Notes under the pieces: generated by a model | Databases searched by the model: none | Seen by the model: the letters and a program-made list of their open reading frames with translations, nothing else | What the model was told of the DNA's origin: nothing | Assembly (NCBI RefSeq): GCF_009730915.1 | Contig: NC_052480.1 | Span: forward strand, 3,348,001-3,412,000 | DNA from: Dioscorea cayenensis subsp. rotundata | Lineage: Eukaryota > Streptophyta > Magnoliopsida > Dioscoreales > Dioscoreaceae | Reading direction: 5' to 3' | DNA: 64,000 bases | Part shown: positions 1 to 9,794 of the stretch, one piece after another | Layout of the letters: each line of letters opens with the position of its first letter | How positions within the stretch are numbered: the first letter of the stretch is position 1 | Translations under genes and position numbers: made by a program

Positions 1-12
1 GTTTTTCTCGAC

Positions 13-582
13 TTGCAGCGGGATCTATTTGAGGTCATCATTGAGGTTAATACAGATACAAACCTGTTGAAGCACCTACCGACGATGCATGACTGGTCAT
101 GCCCGCAACAAGCTCCCGACAGTGTAGACTACCTCATTTTCCTTATGCGTTTCATGGAGCAAATCCTGGACAACAAAATGCTTGATGTTTCGCTAGTGGA
201 AGTCCCATTCCTACGGCTTCAATACGTTGCGCGGATACTGGCGGACGATATTCGAAAGAAGGTCATTGCAACGGCAGATATAGCGAAGGACATTACTCTT
301 GAATAGAACCCCTAAGATGATGCCGTAGTGAATGACCAAGGGGATGACGACCCGGCTGGTGGCCCAAATAACGTTGACGTTGTCCACAAGACCGAAACAC
401 GGATTGATTTTGCGGAATGTGAAGCCCAAGTAGATGACAAACCTGTAGGGGTGGAAGAGACCGGCACTACCGAGACTGAAGGGTTGAAGGAAGCCGAGGG
501 AGACACAGAGAAGCCGGAAGATGTAGTCAACGCCGTGCAATCGAAAGACGAGGTTACGCCTGATGTTGCTGTACCCCAATGA
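13..582 (+). pseudogene. Ulp1-like (C48) protease C-terminal remnant of MULE-0
   Basis: The reading frame contains the C-terminal part of a Ulp1/SENP-type cysteine protease fold, recognisable by the block DSVDYLIFLMRFMEQIL, then an acidic tail rich in Glu, Asp and Val. In active family members the block reads D-C-G/A-V-F with the catalytic cysteine. Here that cysteine is replaced by tyrosine, whereas MULE-A keeps DCAV. The acidic tail (328-582) is in the same frame but separated by two in-frame stops at about 304 and 316. The 5' part is outside the window. Family members cleave SUMO or SUMO-like isopeptide bonds; the version carried by MULEs has no settled role. Loss of the cysteine and the stops make this a dead copy. 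Confidence 0.7.
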
Positions 583-589
583 TACGTGT

Positions 590-1060
590 GTCTTGTCCAA
601 CTTTAAGTATATTGGATTTACTTGTGTACTGTCAAATTTTAACTTGTTTGGATTTACTTGTGTTCTGTCAAACTTCTCGGATATTTATAGGATTTTGAAA
701 ATGCGAATGTGAAGTTGGCTTCTTTCTTACATAATGTATTACACAGAAACAAAACTAAAAAAACAAAAATGTATAATACACAAATACACACATATAATGC
801 ACAAAAACGTCTAACAACACACATAAACCTAATATATTACACATGTACGTATGTATAATAAACACTAAACTATGATCGACGATTATGGCCAATCTGCTAT
901 GATTGAGTCACATGATCGACTGTTATAGCCAGTTTCGTGGCACCGACTATAATGTAACTCGCGGACTTCGAATCCTCGTGGCTTCATTCTCTTCTTTCTT
1001 GGATAGCCGGGTCATTTTTTGGTGATCGGTGGCCGAATTCGTAGTTCACGGTGATCATCG
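590..1060. repeat. spacer between the convergent MULE-0 genes with TAATACAC-type repeats
   Basis: No gene is visible. The stretch holds a short direct repeat (GGATTTACTTGTGT twice near 612-665) and a run of degenerate units with a TAATACAC-like core (about 730-870), oriented like those in the transposase introns of the same element. Confidence 0.5.
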
Positions 1061-1061
1061 C

Positions 1062-3468
1062 TTAGTTTGTCGGTGTCAAGGATTGGATATATAGGTTTAG
1101 CATACACACGGTAGTACCATTCCAATGTGAAGTAATCGGCCATGTAACTATGCACGTTCGTATCTGTTTGCATGATCGCCGCATATGCATGCTTGCATGG
1201 GAACCCACGGATTTCCCATTTTCTGTAAAAAAACGCTTCTGATTTCGTAGAATGACAGCATTAGTGTCATTGTCAACTATTTCATAAGTGTCAGTCGTTG
1301 AACGACACACCCTTAAGAGCTTACTATCTTCAATAATTAGTTCAACCTTTTTGTGTATCTCTGGACAAAGATGTATATCCCACATGTTTGCTAGTGCGCA
1401 TCTATCGACCATCATATTTATAAGTTTGAAACTGTAAACATATACTCTCACTTTGTAAAATCCATGTGGGAAGAAATACGTATACTACACAGTTCTTGCA
1501 TGATTTTACACACAAATCAAGTATATTACACAAAAAGAAAGAATAATACCCAGTAAAAAATGGTATTATACTGTTATTGAAACTTAATACACATAAATGC
1601 CATGATTTTACAAACAAAACATACCTTATTGGGTTAACCAGCATTGTCACTGGTAGATGCCACACATCTTTGATCTAGATGTTGAATGACTCTGCAATGT
1701 TGGAGTACACCTCACACTAACGCATACCCTTAAATAAATAATTAGCCCAGTGATCGACGTTTGACTTATATAGCAACCAATTATGTGCCTCTGGTGATGT
1801 CATCGCAAGTTCGGTAATGGGATTCAGAACTCTTTGCCTGTGTAAGCATATGCAATTCTTACAATTTAATTATAGCCTAACATTGCTCGCGCAATGTTTT
1901 GCCAAGTTTAGCGTTCGCTTTCATGAAGTTTGCCTCCAAATGTCGAAGGCAATAACCATGCGGCGATGACAGGAATATTCTCGCGACTAAGTTTATAAGG
2001 CCCTTTGACCGATCCGAGACGAAAGTAATAATTTTGCGATAGTCGTCTTCACTGTTTATTGTCTCACCAAGTGTGGAAGAAACCAGGTCTAATTATCGTC
2101 AATTTCATTGTCAACAATAGCAAATGCCACATGGAAGATACCCTTGTTCCTATCTTTGTCGGCTGCTCCCAATAGAATCCCGCCGTACTTGCCGAGCAAA
2201 TGAGTTCCGTCAACAAATAGCAATGGTCTGCACACTTTTTTGAAACCAACCAAAGACACGTGGAAAAAGAAGAAAGCACATTTGAATCGCTCACCATTCT
2301 TCTCAACTTCCACAATGTTTCTGGGATTCGTCTTTGCCACCTTATCGGTGTACCACAACAACAAATCGTAGATGCTCACCTCACTTTCGTGAATAGCGGA
2401 CCGAGCGACCACCCTACCCATCCATGCACGCTTGTATGGTAAGCATATGTCGTGTTCTCAAATGATGTCTTTCTGTATATTGATGGCTCGATACAATTGT
2501 CGCTTCCTCAGTCTCTGCATAATACGATCGACGATCCATTTCTTGCTGGCTTTTCGGGTAGGCTGTTGTACCTATGCCTCCGCCAAAAGTGTGCATCGCT
2601 TGCATTGTCTTCACTCGAAACGTCTTATCGTTCCTCTCTTTAGATGTGTGGACACACCACTGGCAATCCAAAGAAACACACCTCACAATCTAGCAAAGTC
2701 TGTAATTTTTTATGAATGTGATATCGAAATTGTACCATAACGTGGCTGTACAAGACATCTTTGAACTTATCCACACTCTCAAACTGTTGTTTTACTTGCA
2801 ATATTGGTCCATTAGATGTTTATGAACATGAAACAATACTAAGCGCACCTGCACGAGGATGTTCGGACAGAAACAATCCCATGTCTGCATTCAGGCTTTT
2901 TGAGATTGACTCTTTATGGATGCCAACGCATATGATAGGAAATAAGTCACGAATAATACACAAGAAACACAAATAAATACACACGAAATCAATATATTAC
3001 ACAAAACACTCGTATAATACACATGACATGCATATAATACACATGAAATGCATATAATACATATGAAAGATACTGTAATACACAAAAATATATACAACTA
3101 CACGGAAAATTAGAAATAATACACAATGACATAATAAGTGTGGTGTATGTCGCTGAATTACAATGTTGGTAAGGAGCTGTTAATGGTTATTTCCGGCGCT
3201 CGAATGACTTCTTCAACGATGATGTCCACCACACTCTTTTTGTAAGTGTGGTGTATGTGGCACATACGTTGGAAATCAGCATCTGACTTGTGGGCATACC
3301 GTGCCATATGAGTCAGGTGCCACAAACTTCACAATGACTCGAGAAGCCTGAAGTGACCAACGCTCACATATCTCAGCCACGATAACCTCCCATGCAGTAA
3401 GGATCATGAATTGGAGTAGCCGTCCCTCACCTTTGAAATGAGCTACATCACAAAATATCTCTATGATG
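1062..3468 (-). pseudogene. MuDR/MULE transposase remnant of MULE-0
   Basis: Read leftwards, pieces occur in the family order. First comes an N-terminal PB1-like exon (about 3276-3468; GEGR then AEICERW). Then the MuDR DNA-binding zinc domain (about 2500-2690; CQWCVHTSK and HTFGGG). Then the MULE catalytic domain around the first acidic residue (FVDGTHLLGKYGG, about 2190-2230) and VAFAIVDNE. C-terminal SWIM-like material lies near 1140-1450. The pieces are in different frames and separated by stops, and the starting Met of the PB1-like exon is Ile. The homologous exon in MULE-B starts MESFCGIARF. It would have bound the element's inverted repeats and catalysed cut-and-paste transposition. It is clearly non-functional. 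Confidence 0.75.
2940..3130 (-). repeat. intron array of 20-nt units, TGTATTAT core (MULE-0)
   Basis: Between the PB1-like exon and the zinc-domain exon the intron is made of head-to-tail units almost exactly 20 nt long, six or more in a row. On the transposase sense strand each contains GTG followed by TATTAT. For example TATTATATGCATTTCATGTG is followed by TATTATATGCATGTCATGTG. The homologous introns of MULE-A and MULE-B have the same period but a CGTTTAAA-like core. Confidence 0.8.
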
Positions 3469-3884
3469 ACTAACACCTGCGTAAACATTGGACAAACCCA
3501 TAGCTTAAAAAAAGCCTCGAAGGATAAACTATGCAAAACTGAATGAAGACATTGCTTACGTGAACAACAGAAACAAGGCCGCAAAGAAGAAGAACACGAA
3601 CATGGAGAAGAAGAACACCAGCAAGGAGAAGAGGGGCAAGACACATAGATTTGAGATGAAAAAGAAGACGAAGTACACCTACCATTATCTACCCAAAATG
3701 GTGATGTGATTGGGCGAGACAAGGGCATTTCTGGTATTTCAGAAAATACTGACAAACGACTGTAACGCCAAGGACTTATAAGGAATATGTTTAAAAGGAG
3801 GGACTTCATGGGAAGTGCAAATGTCAGAGGGACTGCGGAGAAAAAATGAAACTTTACAGGGATTTTTAAATAATTTTCCCTTGT

Positions 3885-4381
3885 TTTCATATGTATCTAT
3901 TTTTGTATAAGAATTTCCAAATATAGGAACTATAACAAAATCACTATGCCCACTTCACAAAATCTATAAATAATAAAAGGCACATGAGATTTACAATTTG
4001 AAAAGGTCATGTTCATGGGTGACATGTAAAACTTTGTAAAAATACTGATATATTCACTGTTGTTGATGCATATGTATAGATGATATTTAAAAGAAGTCCC
4101 CCTTTGATTGATTATTTGAATAATTGAATATATAATTTAGAGTTTAGATCGTTTATATACAGTTTTACATTTTATTTATTGTAATTTTTATTGTTAATTT
4201 TTTTATTTATTATACTAAATTGAATTGTTTAATATATCATTTAAAATATTCAAATTGATTTGACATTGAACTAAAAAAACCCGATGGTTAAAGGCTCAGT
4301 ACAAATTAAAAACAACCATAGAATGAGCATCTAGGTTTACTATAAAATCAGATATTTATTAATGTTATTATTAATTTGATA

Positions 4382-4421
<40 letters not shown>

Positions 4422-4455
4422 CGTACTGCAAATTCTATCTAAATTTATTTTATTA
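3885..4455. other. tail of an upstream SANT-gene unit, A+T-rich
   Basis: 3885-3970 aligns with 32890-33010, the DNA downstream of SANT copy 2 (shared TGTATAAGAATTTC-type stretch and CACTATGCC). The rest is A+T-rich with no gene. An (AAT)n microsatellite lies at about 4380-4420 and another at 4711-4760. Confidence 0.6.
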
Positions 4456-4716
4456 CAATTATTTGTTATTAAACTATTTGGATTTATTAAATTAAATTAA
4501 ATTAAATTATTAAAATTTTATTTAAAATATTTAAATAGATTCAATATCAACCTAGTGGTTAAACCAATATATTGATGGTCCGATACCTTGAACGTTCTTA
4601 TCTCTCCAAGACACATGAGATTTTTTTGTGACTAGATGCTATTGCCGACTTATGTAAAAGATTTCAACGTTTCCATTGCGAATATCATTAATAGATGTAT
4701 CCTTATTTTCCAATAA

Positions 4717-4764
<48 letters not shown>

Positions 4765-5071
4765 TTATAAAATTAGATAATTCATGATTTTATTTTAAAA
4801 AAAAAGAAAAATTACTGTTCACCCCTCATGATATTAAAAAAATCCCTAAAAACCCCTTCCAACTTTTACACACCCCGGACAACCCTTCTGTTATAGTTTA
4901 AATTCCATTTACCCCCTATCTGTCACTTGAAGTGAGTCCATGTTATGAAATTCCATTTTTGCCCTTGCAAATGGTGAAAAAAAAACAACCCAATCACATC
5001 ATGTCCGACTTTTTATGCATACAATTGTGCATTTTTTTCCTTCCTGCTTGCTTTTTGTCAAACAAACTTTA

Positions 5072-5150
5072 GAAGACTCATTACATCTTCTTCTTCTTCT
5101 TCTTCATCTTCTTCTTGTTCTTCTACTTCTTATTCTTCTTCTTCTTCACC
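5072..5150 (+). repeat. TTC-rich pyrimidine tract upstream of the MULE-A transposase
   Basis: An imperfect (CTT)n run precedes the first transposase exon. The equivalent purine-rich tract on the opposite strand occurs before the start in MULE-B (about 23935-23960) and in MULE-0 (3585-3680). It therefore looks like a conserved 5' leader feature of the family. Confidence 0.6.
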
Positions 5151-5275
5151 TCATTTGGTTTGTTCGATTTGAGTTCTGTCGGTTTCCCGATAAGGTGAGA
5201 ATTTATCCGTTACTCTCAGTTTGATTATTCTGCGAGAAAAAATGATTAGCGACTTATAAAAATGCAGGGCTGTTA

Positions 5276-5877
5276 TGGAGAGTTTTTATGCTATTGCTAG
5301 ATACAACGAGGAGGGAACGGGTGATAATGTTCACGGCGTTGACTTCCAGCGCATGTGTCACGTGTACTCCATCTTCAAATAGGTTGTAGTAGATCTTATT
5401 GTTGAGACAGATGATGTGCCATTGTCGTATCCTACTGAAAACGATTTCTTCTCGTTGTAAAGTTCTTCTCTTTTATGTTTATGTAGTCATAGAAGTTAAT
5501 TATTGTTTAATTATCCCATTTACCTTTCAAATATATTACGTTACCATTTACATGTTGCTTTCTCCGCTTAAATTATTTTGTTTCTGTTTAAATATTTGCT
5601 TTACTATTTAAATATTTTTGTTACCGTTTAAAACATGTTTAGTTATCGTTTAAACATTTTATGTTTCAGTTTAAAACATTAACCTTTTTCGTTTAAACTG
5701 AAGTGTTGGCAGGAATTCGGATTTTGCGAGCACTCCCATTCCAACTCATAGCAACCATGATGGTGTGGCATGCCTTCCTTCCTCGTCAAATCAATCTGAA
5801 GTGTTGTCGTTAGATATTGAACAACGTTTTCAAGGCATTTTCAACCGTAGTTCTTGCAATGAAACTGTCGCCGACTA
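5276..5877 (+). pseudogene. MULE-A transposase, internally deleted
   Basis: Exon 1 encodes MESFYAIARYNEEG, then skips most of the PB1-like domain to reach GVDFQRMCHVYSIFK. An in-frame stop follows, and the exon ends at a donor near 5455. Exon 2 starts after the acceptor near 5711 (NSDFAS then SNQSEVLSLDIEQRF). It then jumps straight to the extreme C-terminal SCNET block that MULE-B has near 21345. The zinc domain, the catalytic domain and the SWIM domain are therefore all deleted. The element cannot supply transposase. Confidence 0.75.
5540..5710 (+). repeat. intron array of 20-nt units, CGTTTAAA core (MULE-A)
   Basis: Before the acceptor at about 5711 the transposase intron consists of about eight head-to-tail units of 20 nt (two are 22). 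Each has TTTAAA or CTTAAA at the same place, for example GTTTCTGTTTAAATATTTGC. Orientation is sense to the transposase. Confidence 0.85.
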
Positions 5878-5939
5878 GGCATTGTAAATAAACAATTATT
5901 TACAAAGAAAATAACTTACATGAGTGTCAACTTTTGATA

Positions 5940-6240
5940 TTTAAACAGAGATATTGCCGTTTAAACATTTTACTTAAACATTTTGAGAATTAAAAATGGT
6001 ATTGTAAATAAATAAAAAGTTATACAGAAACTGTAATAATTTACACAGTGACAATGATATTTAAACAATAACAAAGATATTTAAACAAAAACAAGGATTT
6101 TTTAAACATGGAGACACTTTTATTTAAACGTTAACTTCGAAAAATAAACATAAAACTAAGAATTTAAACAGAGACAAAGATATGTAAACAAAAACTATGA
6201 TATGTAAATGATATACAATGTTATTTACACGGTAAATCTA
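5940..6240 (-). repeat. spacer array with TTTAAACA core, antisense orientation (MULE-A)
   Basis: Units spaced about 20 nt carry TTTAAACA on the plus strand, which is the sense orientation of the minus-strand Ulp1 remnant that follows. There is no coding content. Confidence 0.7.
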
Positions 6241-6249
6241 TTGTATAAT

Positions 6250-7260
6250 ATTATATATCAATCTTTTTTCTCCCCCGTCGACGAATCCCCTTTTTCAGTG
6301 ATGTCGGCTGCAGTCCCTTTCTTAAATATACGGGTAACATACTTTAAGCGCAAGTAAGGGACGTTCGATTGTGGTAGCTGTAGTTTTTCATCTTCGAGCA
6401 GCTGTTCGATAAATCGCATGATGTAGACGGCACAGTCGACACTTCCTCGTTTCTGCCTTGGGGTGTTAGTGTCGTGAACAAGGGGTAGGCTAGAGTCGTC
6501 GGTTCGCCAAGGTCCTTCGAGATTTAAAATTTGATGTTAGAATCCCGACTAAAAGAGCACTATTTATAAAACTCCAGTTATCAAAGCACTTACTATCTCT
6601 CAGGCGTCTCTGTAGCATCACCCATTAACTAGGTTGACCGCCATAATCACAAGCCTACGACAATAACTATATATTAAACAGTATTCAGACAAATTTAAGC
6701 AGAAAGTAAACTTTTTTAAACGGTAAACTAAATTCTTAAACAGAGACATAAATATTTAAACAGAAAACTCACATTTTAAACAGAAACAACAATTGTTAAC
6801 ACAGATATATCAAATGTTTAAATACAATCCCATTACTTAAGCGGAAACCTCATTTTAAAACTGTAACCATATCAACACAAAGGGAAAGCCTACATTGTAA
6901 ACATTACACAGCATAACAATCGAAAAATCTCTTTCGATCGTGTACACAGACGAAAATGAAAACCAAAACAAAACCCTAGCCGATGAATCTCTCTACAGAC
7001 TTCAATATCATTCAATAAAAATAGAACTACAAAACAACACCGAAAAATCTCTTTTTCTAACAGAATTGTTTTAAAAAAAAAACCATAAGCACAACTTCTT
7101 CAACGGCGTCCACCTCGGCTCAATTCCTTAGACTGCGAGTTGATGAAATACCGAATACTTTAGTTGGAATTTTTCTCCGAACAATGGCGGAACGCGAAAT
7201 TCTTCTTCGAGACAAGGATGCCTAGGCAGAGACAATTTTGGAAATAGAAAAGTTGAAGAG
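6250..7260 (-). pseudogene. MULE-A Ulp1-like protease, internally deleted
   Basis: Read leftwards, 6250-6540 encodes the C-terminal part of a Ulp1-type protease. It includes SVDCAVYIMRFIEQL with the catalytic-type cysteine retained, then LRLKYVTRIFK. 6590-6660 matches the start of the MULE-B protease gene (GTCAACCTAGTTAATGGGTG in both), so the middle of the gene, including its DUF1985-like region, is deleted. 6670-6860 is a spacer array of 20-nt repeats. 6950-7260 holds leader-like sequence for this gene with no clear reading frame. Confidence 0.65.
6670..6860 (-). repeat. intron array of 20-nt units in the MULE-A Ulp1 remnant
   Basis: Eight or so consecutive units of 20-21 nt carry TTTAAACAGA or CTTAAGCGG-like cores. 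Examples are CTTAAACAGAGACATAAATA and TTTAAACAGAAAACTCACAT. The orientation is reversed relative to the transposase intron, matching the minus-strand gene. Confidence 0.85.
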
Positions 7261-7457
7261 GCAAAAAGAGAAAAAAAAAGTATAACCGGCGCCATTAATG
7301 GTTGTCTCTAGGGATTACCTAAAACAATAACCCCACACTCCCTCTTAAACCGGACACATAATTGCACTGCCACAACTTCCTATGAGAGGGGCAATTTCGT
7401 TCATAAAATTCAAAAGTAACTCTATTATAGCCGGTTACAACTTCTGGGGGTTTGAAG

Positions 7458-8351
7458 CAAGGTTGTCAGACCCGGACCGGCCCGGCCAGTTCATCCGGAA
7501 AAACCGAGAACCGGCCATGTGGCCGGCCCGGGTATACCCCATTGACCCGGGTATTAAAAAACCCGGTGTTAACCCGGTGATCAGGGCGGTTCAACCGGGA
7601 ACCGGTTGACTCGGCCCGGTCAATCAGGTCATAATGTTTATTTTTTTTTATAATATTTAATAATTTATTATTATTTTCTCATTAGAAACCACAAAATCGT
7701 ATATATTTATTAATATTAATTTATCATTCATAATCAATAAATAGAATTATATATATATATATATATCATAAACATACCAACAAAAATTAACATTTAAAAA
7801 TAAAATATATTAATGTGTTATGTAAATATTTTCTAAAAATTTAATTTATTAAGAATATAAAACAATAAATGAGTGTAATTTTATTATAAAAATATAAAAT
7901 TAAAGTATTCTAATTAAATAAAAAATATAAGAAAATTTAAAACAAAATAAAAACTAAATTGAGATATAAGAATTAGTGAATTAAATTTCTTATTTTTTTT
8001 AACAAATCAACCAATAAACAAACAAATAAATAAATAACACCGATAGAAGTTCGATAATTATATATTAATATATAAAATTTATAAATATTTAAAAAAATGT
8101 AAAAATAAATGACATAATTAGAAAACTCTATTGTATATAAGGTCATTTATCAATTTAAATATCAAATTTGAGTAGGTTTTTATAATATAATTATGGGTTT
8201 AATATTATATTTGCTCATTATTAATTATTATAATATTTTTTATATTTAATTATTGACCCCGGTTCAACCCCGGTTCAACCCGGTCGAACCCATTGATCCT
8301 TGACCCCTGGGCTTAGCCGGGTCATTGCTCGGGCTGGGTCTGACAATCTTG
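7458..8351. mobile_element. non-autonomous hAT-like element in the MULE-A terminus
   Basis: The ends are CAAGGTTGTCAGACCCGG and, inverted, CAAGATTGTCAGACCCAGC. The 8-bp flanks GTTTGAAG and ATTTGAAG (7 of 8 match) are the expected hAT target duplication. Removing the element restores the MULE inverted repeat. The outer 100-170 bp on each side are GC-rich with repeated AACCCGG and CCGGTT motifs, while the core is over 80% A+T. There is no coding capacity. Confidence 0.85.
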
Positions 8352-8432
8352 ATTTGAAGGGTGTTTTTAGGGATTGCCAAGGGGGGTGTTTTTGGCAATA
8401 TTGTAAAGTTATGGGTTTTTGGTAATTTTCAC

Positions 8433-8946
8433 TTAAAAAAATACAAGCTATTGAAAAAGTTAACAATAGTCTCTAACTAAAAGAGTAAAAGTGAGTAAAA
8501 AGAAAAAAGGAAAAACTGGGTCGGCAAAAATTATTATTTGATAATAAAAACCGTTTCCGAGAGAGAAGAGGAGTAGAAAATTATATTATTATAAAAATAT
8601 ATTACCATTAATATGATAAATGAAAAGATAAATTAAAAATTATTTATTTTAAGTTTTTGATTGATCGACAGAACCACCTAAGTATCTTACTGACTTACTC
8701 TAAAATCTATATATTGAATAAGGTATAAAATATTATTATGAATATGGATTTCATGTATCGCTCCAAAGGGTGTAAGTCTAGTTATTTATAAGACTATACT
8801 ATAAGATTATAAAAATAAAATCTTGATCTTTATTAATCTTATCATTAATGATATATTTAAATCTTTAAGATAAGATTATATATCTTTGTATAAAAATTAA
8901 AAATGATATTAAATTTTTAAAAATTTAAAATAAAAATGATTATTAA
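8433..8946. other. right flank of MULE-A, unit 1
   Basis: No gene seen. It aligns with 26188-26521 plus 27566-28112 of unit 2. It carries the empty sites for three later unit 2 insertions (at about 8700 for two of them and at about 8785). Confidence 0.7.
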
Positions 8947-9592
8947 GGGGTCGTATTGTGTTTGTTATTCTATTTTTTTTTAACAATTTTTTGGAAACAA
9001 AATTGGAAAATTTTGTATTATTTTCTTAAATTATATTAATATAATTTTAATAATTTTTTATATTAGTAATATATTTTTATAAAAAATATGAAAATAATGA
9101 GATGTAAAATTTTTTTATAAATTTATATTAATGACAAAAACATGAACACATCATATATATATATATATAGATTTTTTTTTTGTGAAAATTAGGAATAAAA
9201 AAAATGAAAGGAGATTTCAGAAGAAAAATCTCAAATCACTAACCATCTTTATTTTAAATTTCCTAACTATCTTAAAAATATTACAAATAAATCTAAAATA
9301 ATGGAGAAAATAAATTTTGAGATAGGAAAAAACAAGAAAAAAATTATGAAGAAAAAAAAAAGTTGAAAATCTTGGAACATTTGTTTAAACTATGCTTATA
9401 AGAAAAGGATAGTAATTAATGTCTTTAATGTGTTAGGTTAATGTTTTGAAAACGTTTTCAAAATAGTGGAAAACATAAAAAAATTGTGTTTTTTTTTTTA
9501 AACATAGATGTTTTCAAAATTTTTGAAAACAAAAATAGTTTGTCAAACTTGGCAACAAATCTATAGATTTGGTAATAATGCCAAACCAACCC
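8947..9592. mobile_element. PIF/Harbinger-type MITE with TAA target site (unit 1 only)
   Basis: The left end reads GGGGTCGTATTGTGTTTG and the right end, inverted, GGGTTGGTTTGGCATT. TAA flanks both sides (8944-8946 and 9593-9595). Unit 2 has a single TAA at the homologous place (near 28122-28124), so this insertion postdates the duplication. The interior is A+T-rich with an imperfect GTTTTCAAAA palindrome and no transposase. Confidence 0.75.
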
Positions 9593-9794
9593 TAAACTAC
9601 CAATTTTACAAAATATATTTTTTGGGTGTTGGGATTATTGATATAACTCTTTTCGTTTATATAATTTACAAAATTAAAAATGAGTAAAATTTAAAATAAA
9701 ATAAAATAAAAATAAATGCCACAGATAAAATGATAATAAATTGAGAAAAGAGGGGAGAACTTTCTTATTTTCTGTGTTTTGAGCGTGGAAAATG

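Larger units (their letters stand above)
1..3884. mobile_element. MULE-0, right part of a Ulp1-bearing Mutator-like element
   Basis: The stretch holds a Ulp1-like protease remnant reading rightwards and a MuDR-type transposase remnant reading leftwards, tail to tail. This is the layout of plant MULEs that captured a Ulp1 gene (Kaonashi-like elements of rice, CUMULE of melon). The right terminal inverted repeat ends near TAATTTTCCC at 3875-3884 and resembles the ends of the two related elements at 4806 and 26187. The left end is outside the window. DNA after 3884 matches the tail following SANT copy 2 (32880-33010), so the element sits in the tail of an older copy of the duplicated unit. Both genes are broken, so I infer it is not autonomous. 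Confidence 0.75.
4806..8432. mobile_element. MULE-A, deleted Ulp1-bearing Mutator-like element
   Basis: The left end starts GAAAAATTACTGTTCACC and the right end finishes TGGTAATTTTCAC. Both lie in degenerate long inverted repeats. The flanking A-rich sequence TTAAAAAAA on both sides fits a 9-bp target duplication. Inside are a transposase remnant on the plus strand and a Ulp1 remnant on the minus strand, both with large internal deletions. The orientation is opposite to that of MULE-B at the same genomic site. A hAT element (7458-8351) is inserted in the right inverted repeat. Confidence 0.8.

Noticed and set aside
4382-4420. AAT repeat as a CRISPR-like or functional array
   Set aside because: It is a simple trinucleotide microsatellite. 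No CRISPR arrays are expected or seen in this plant DNA.
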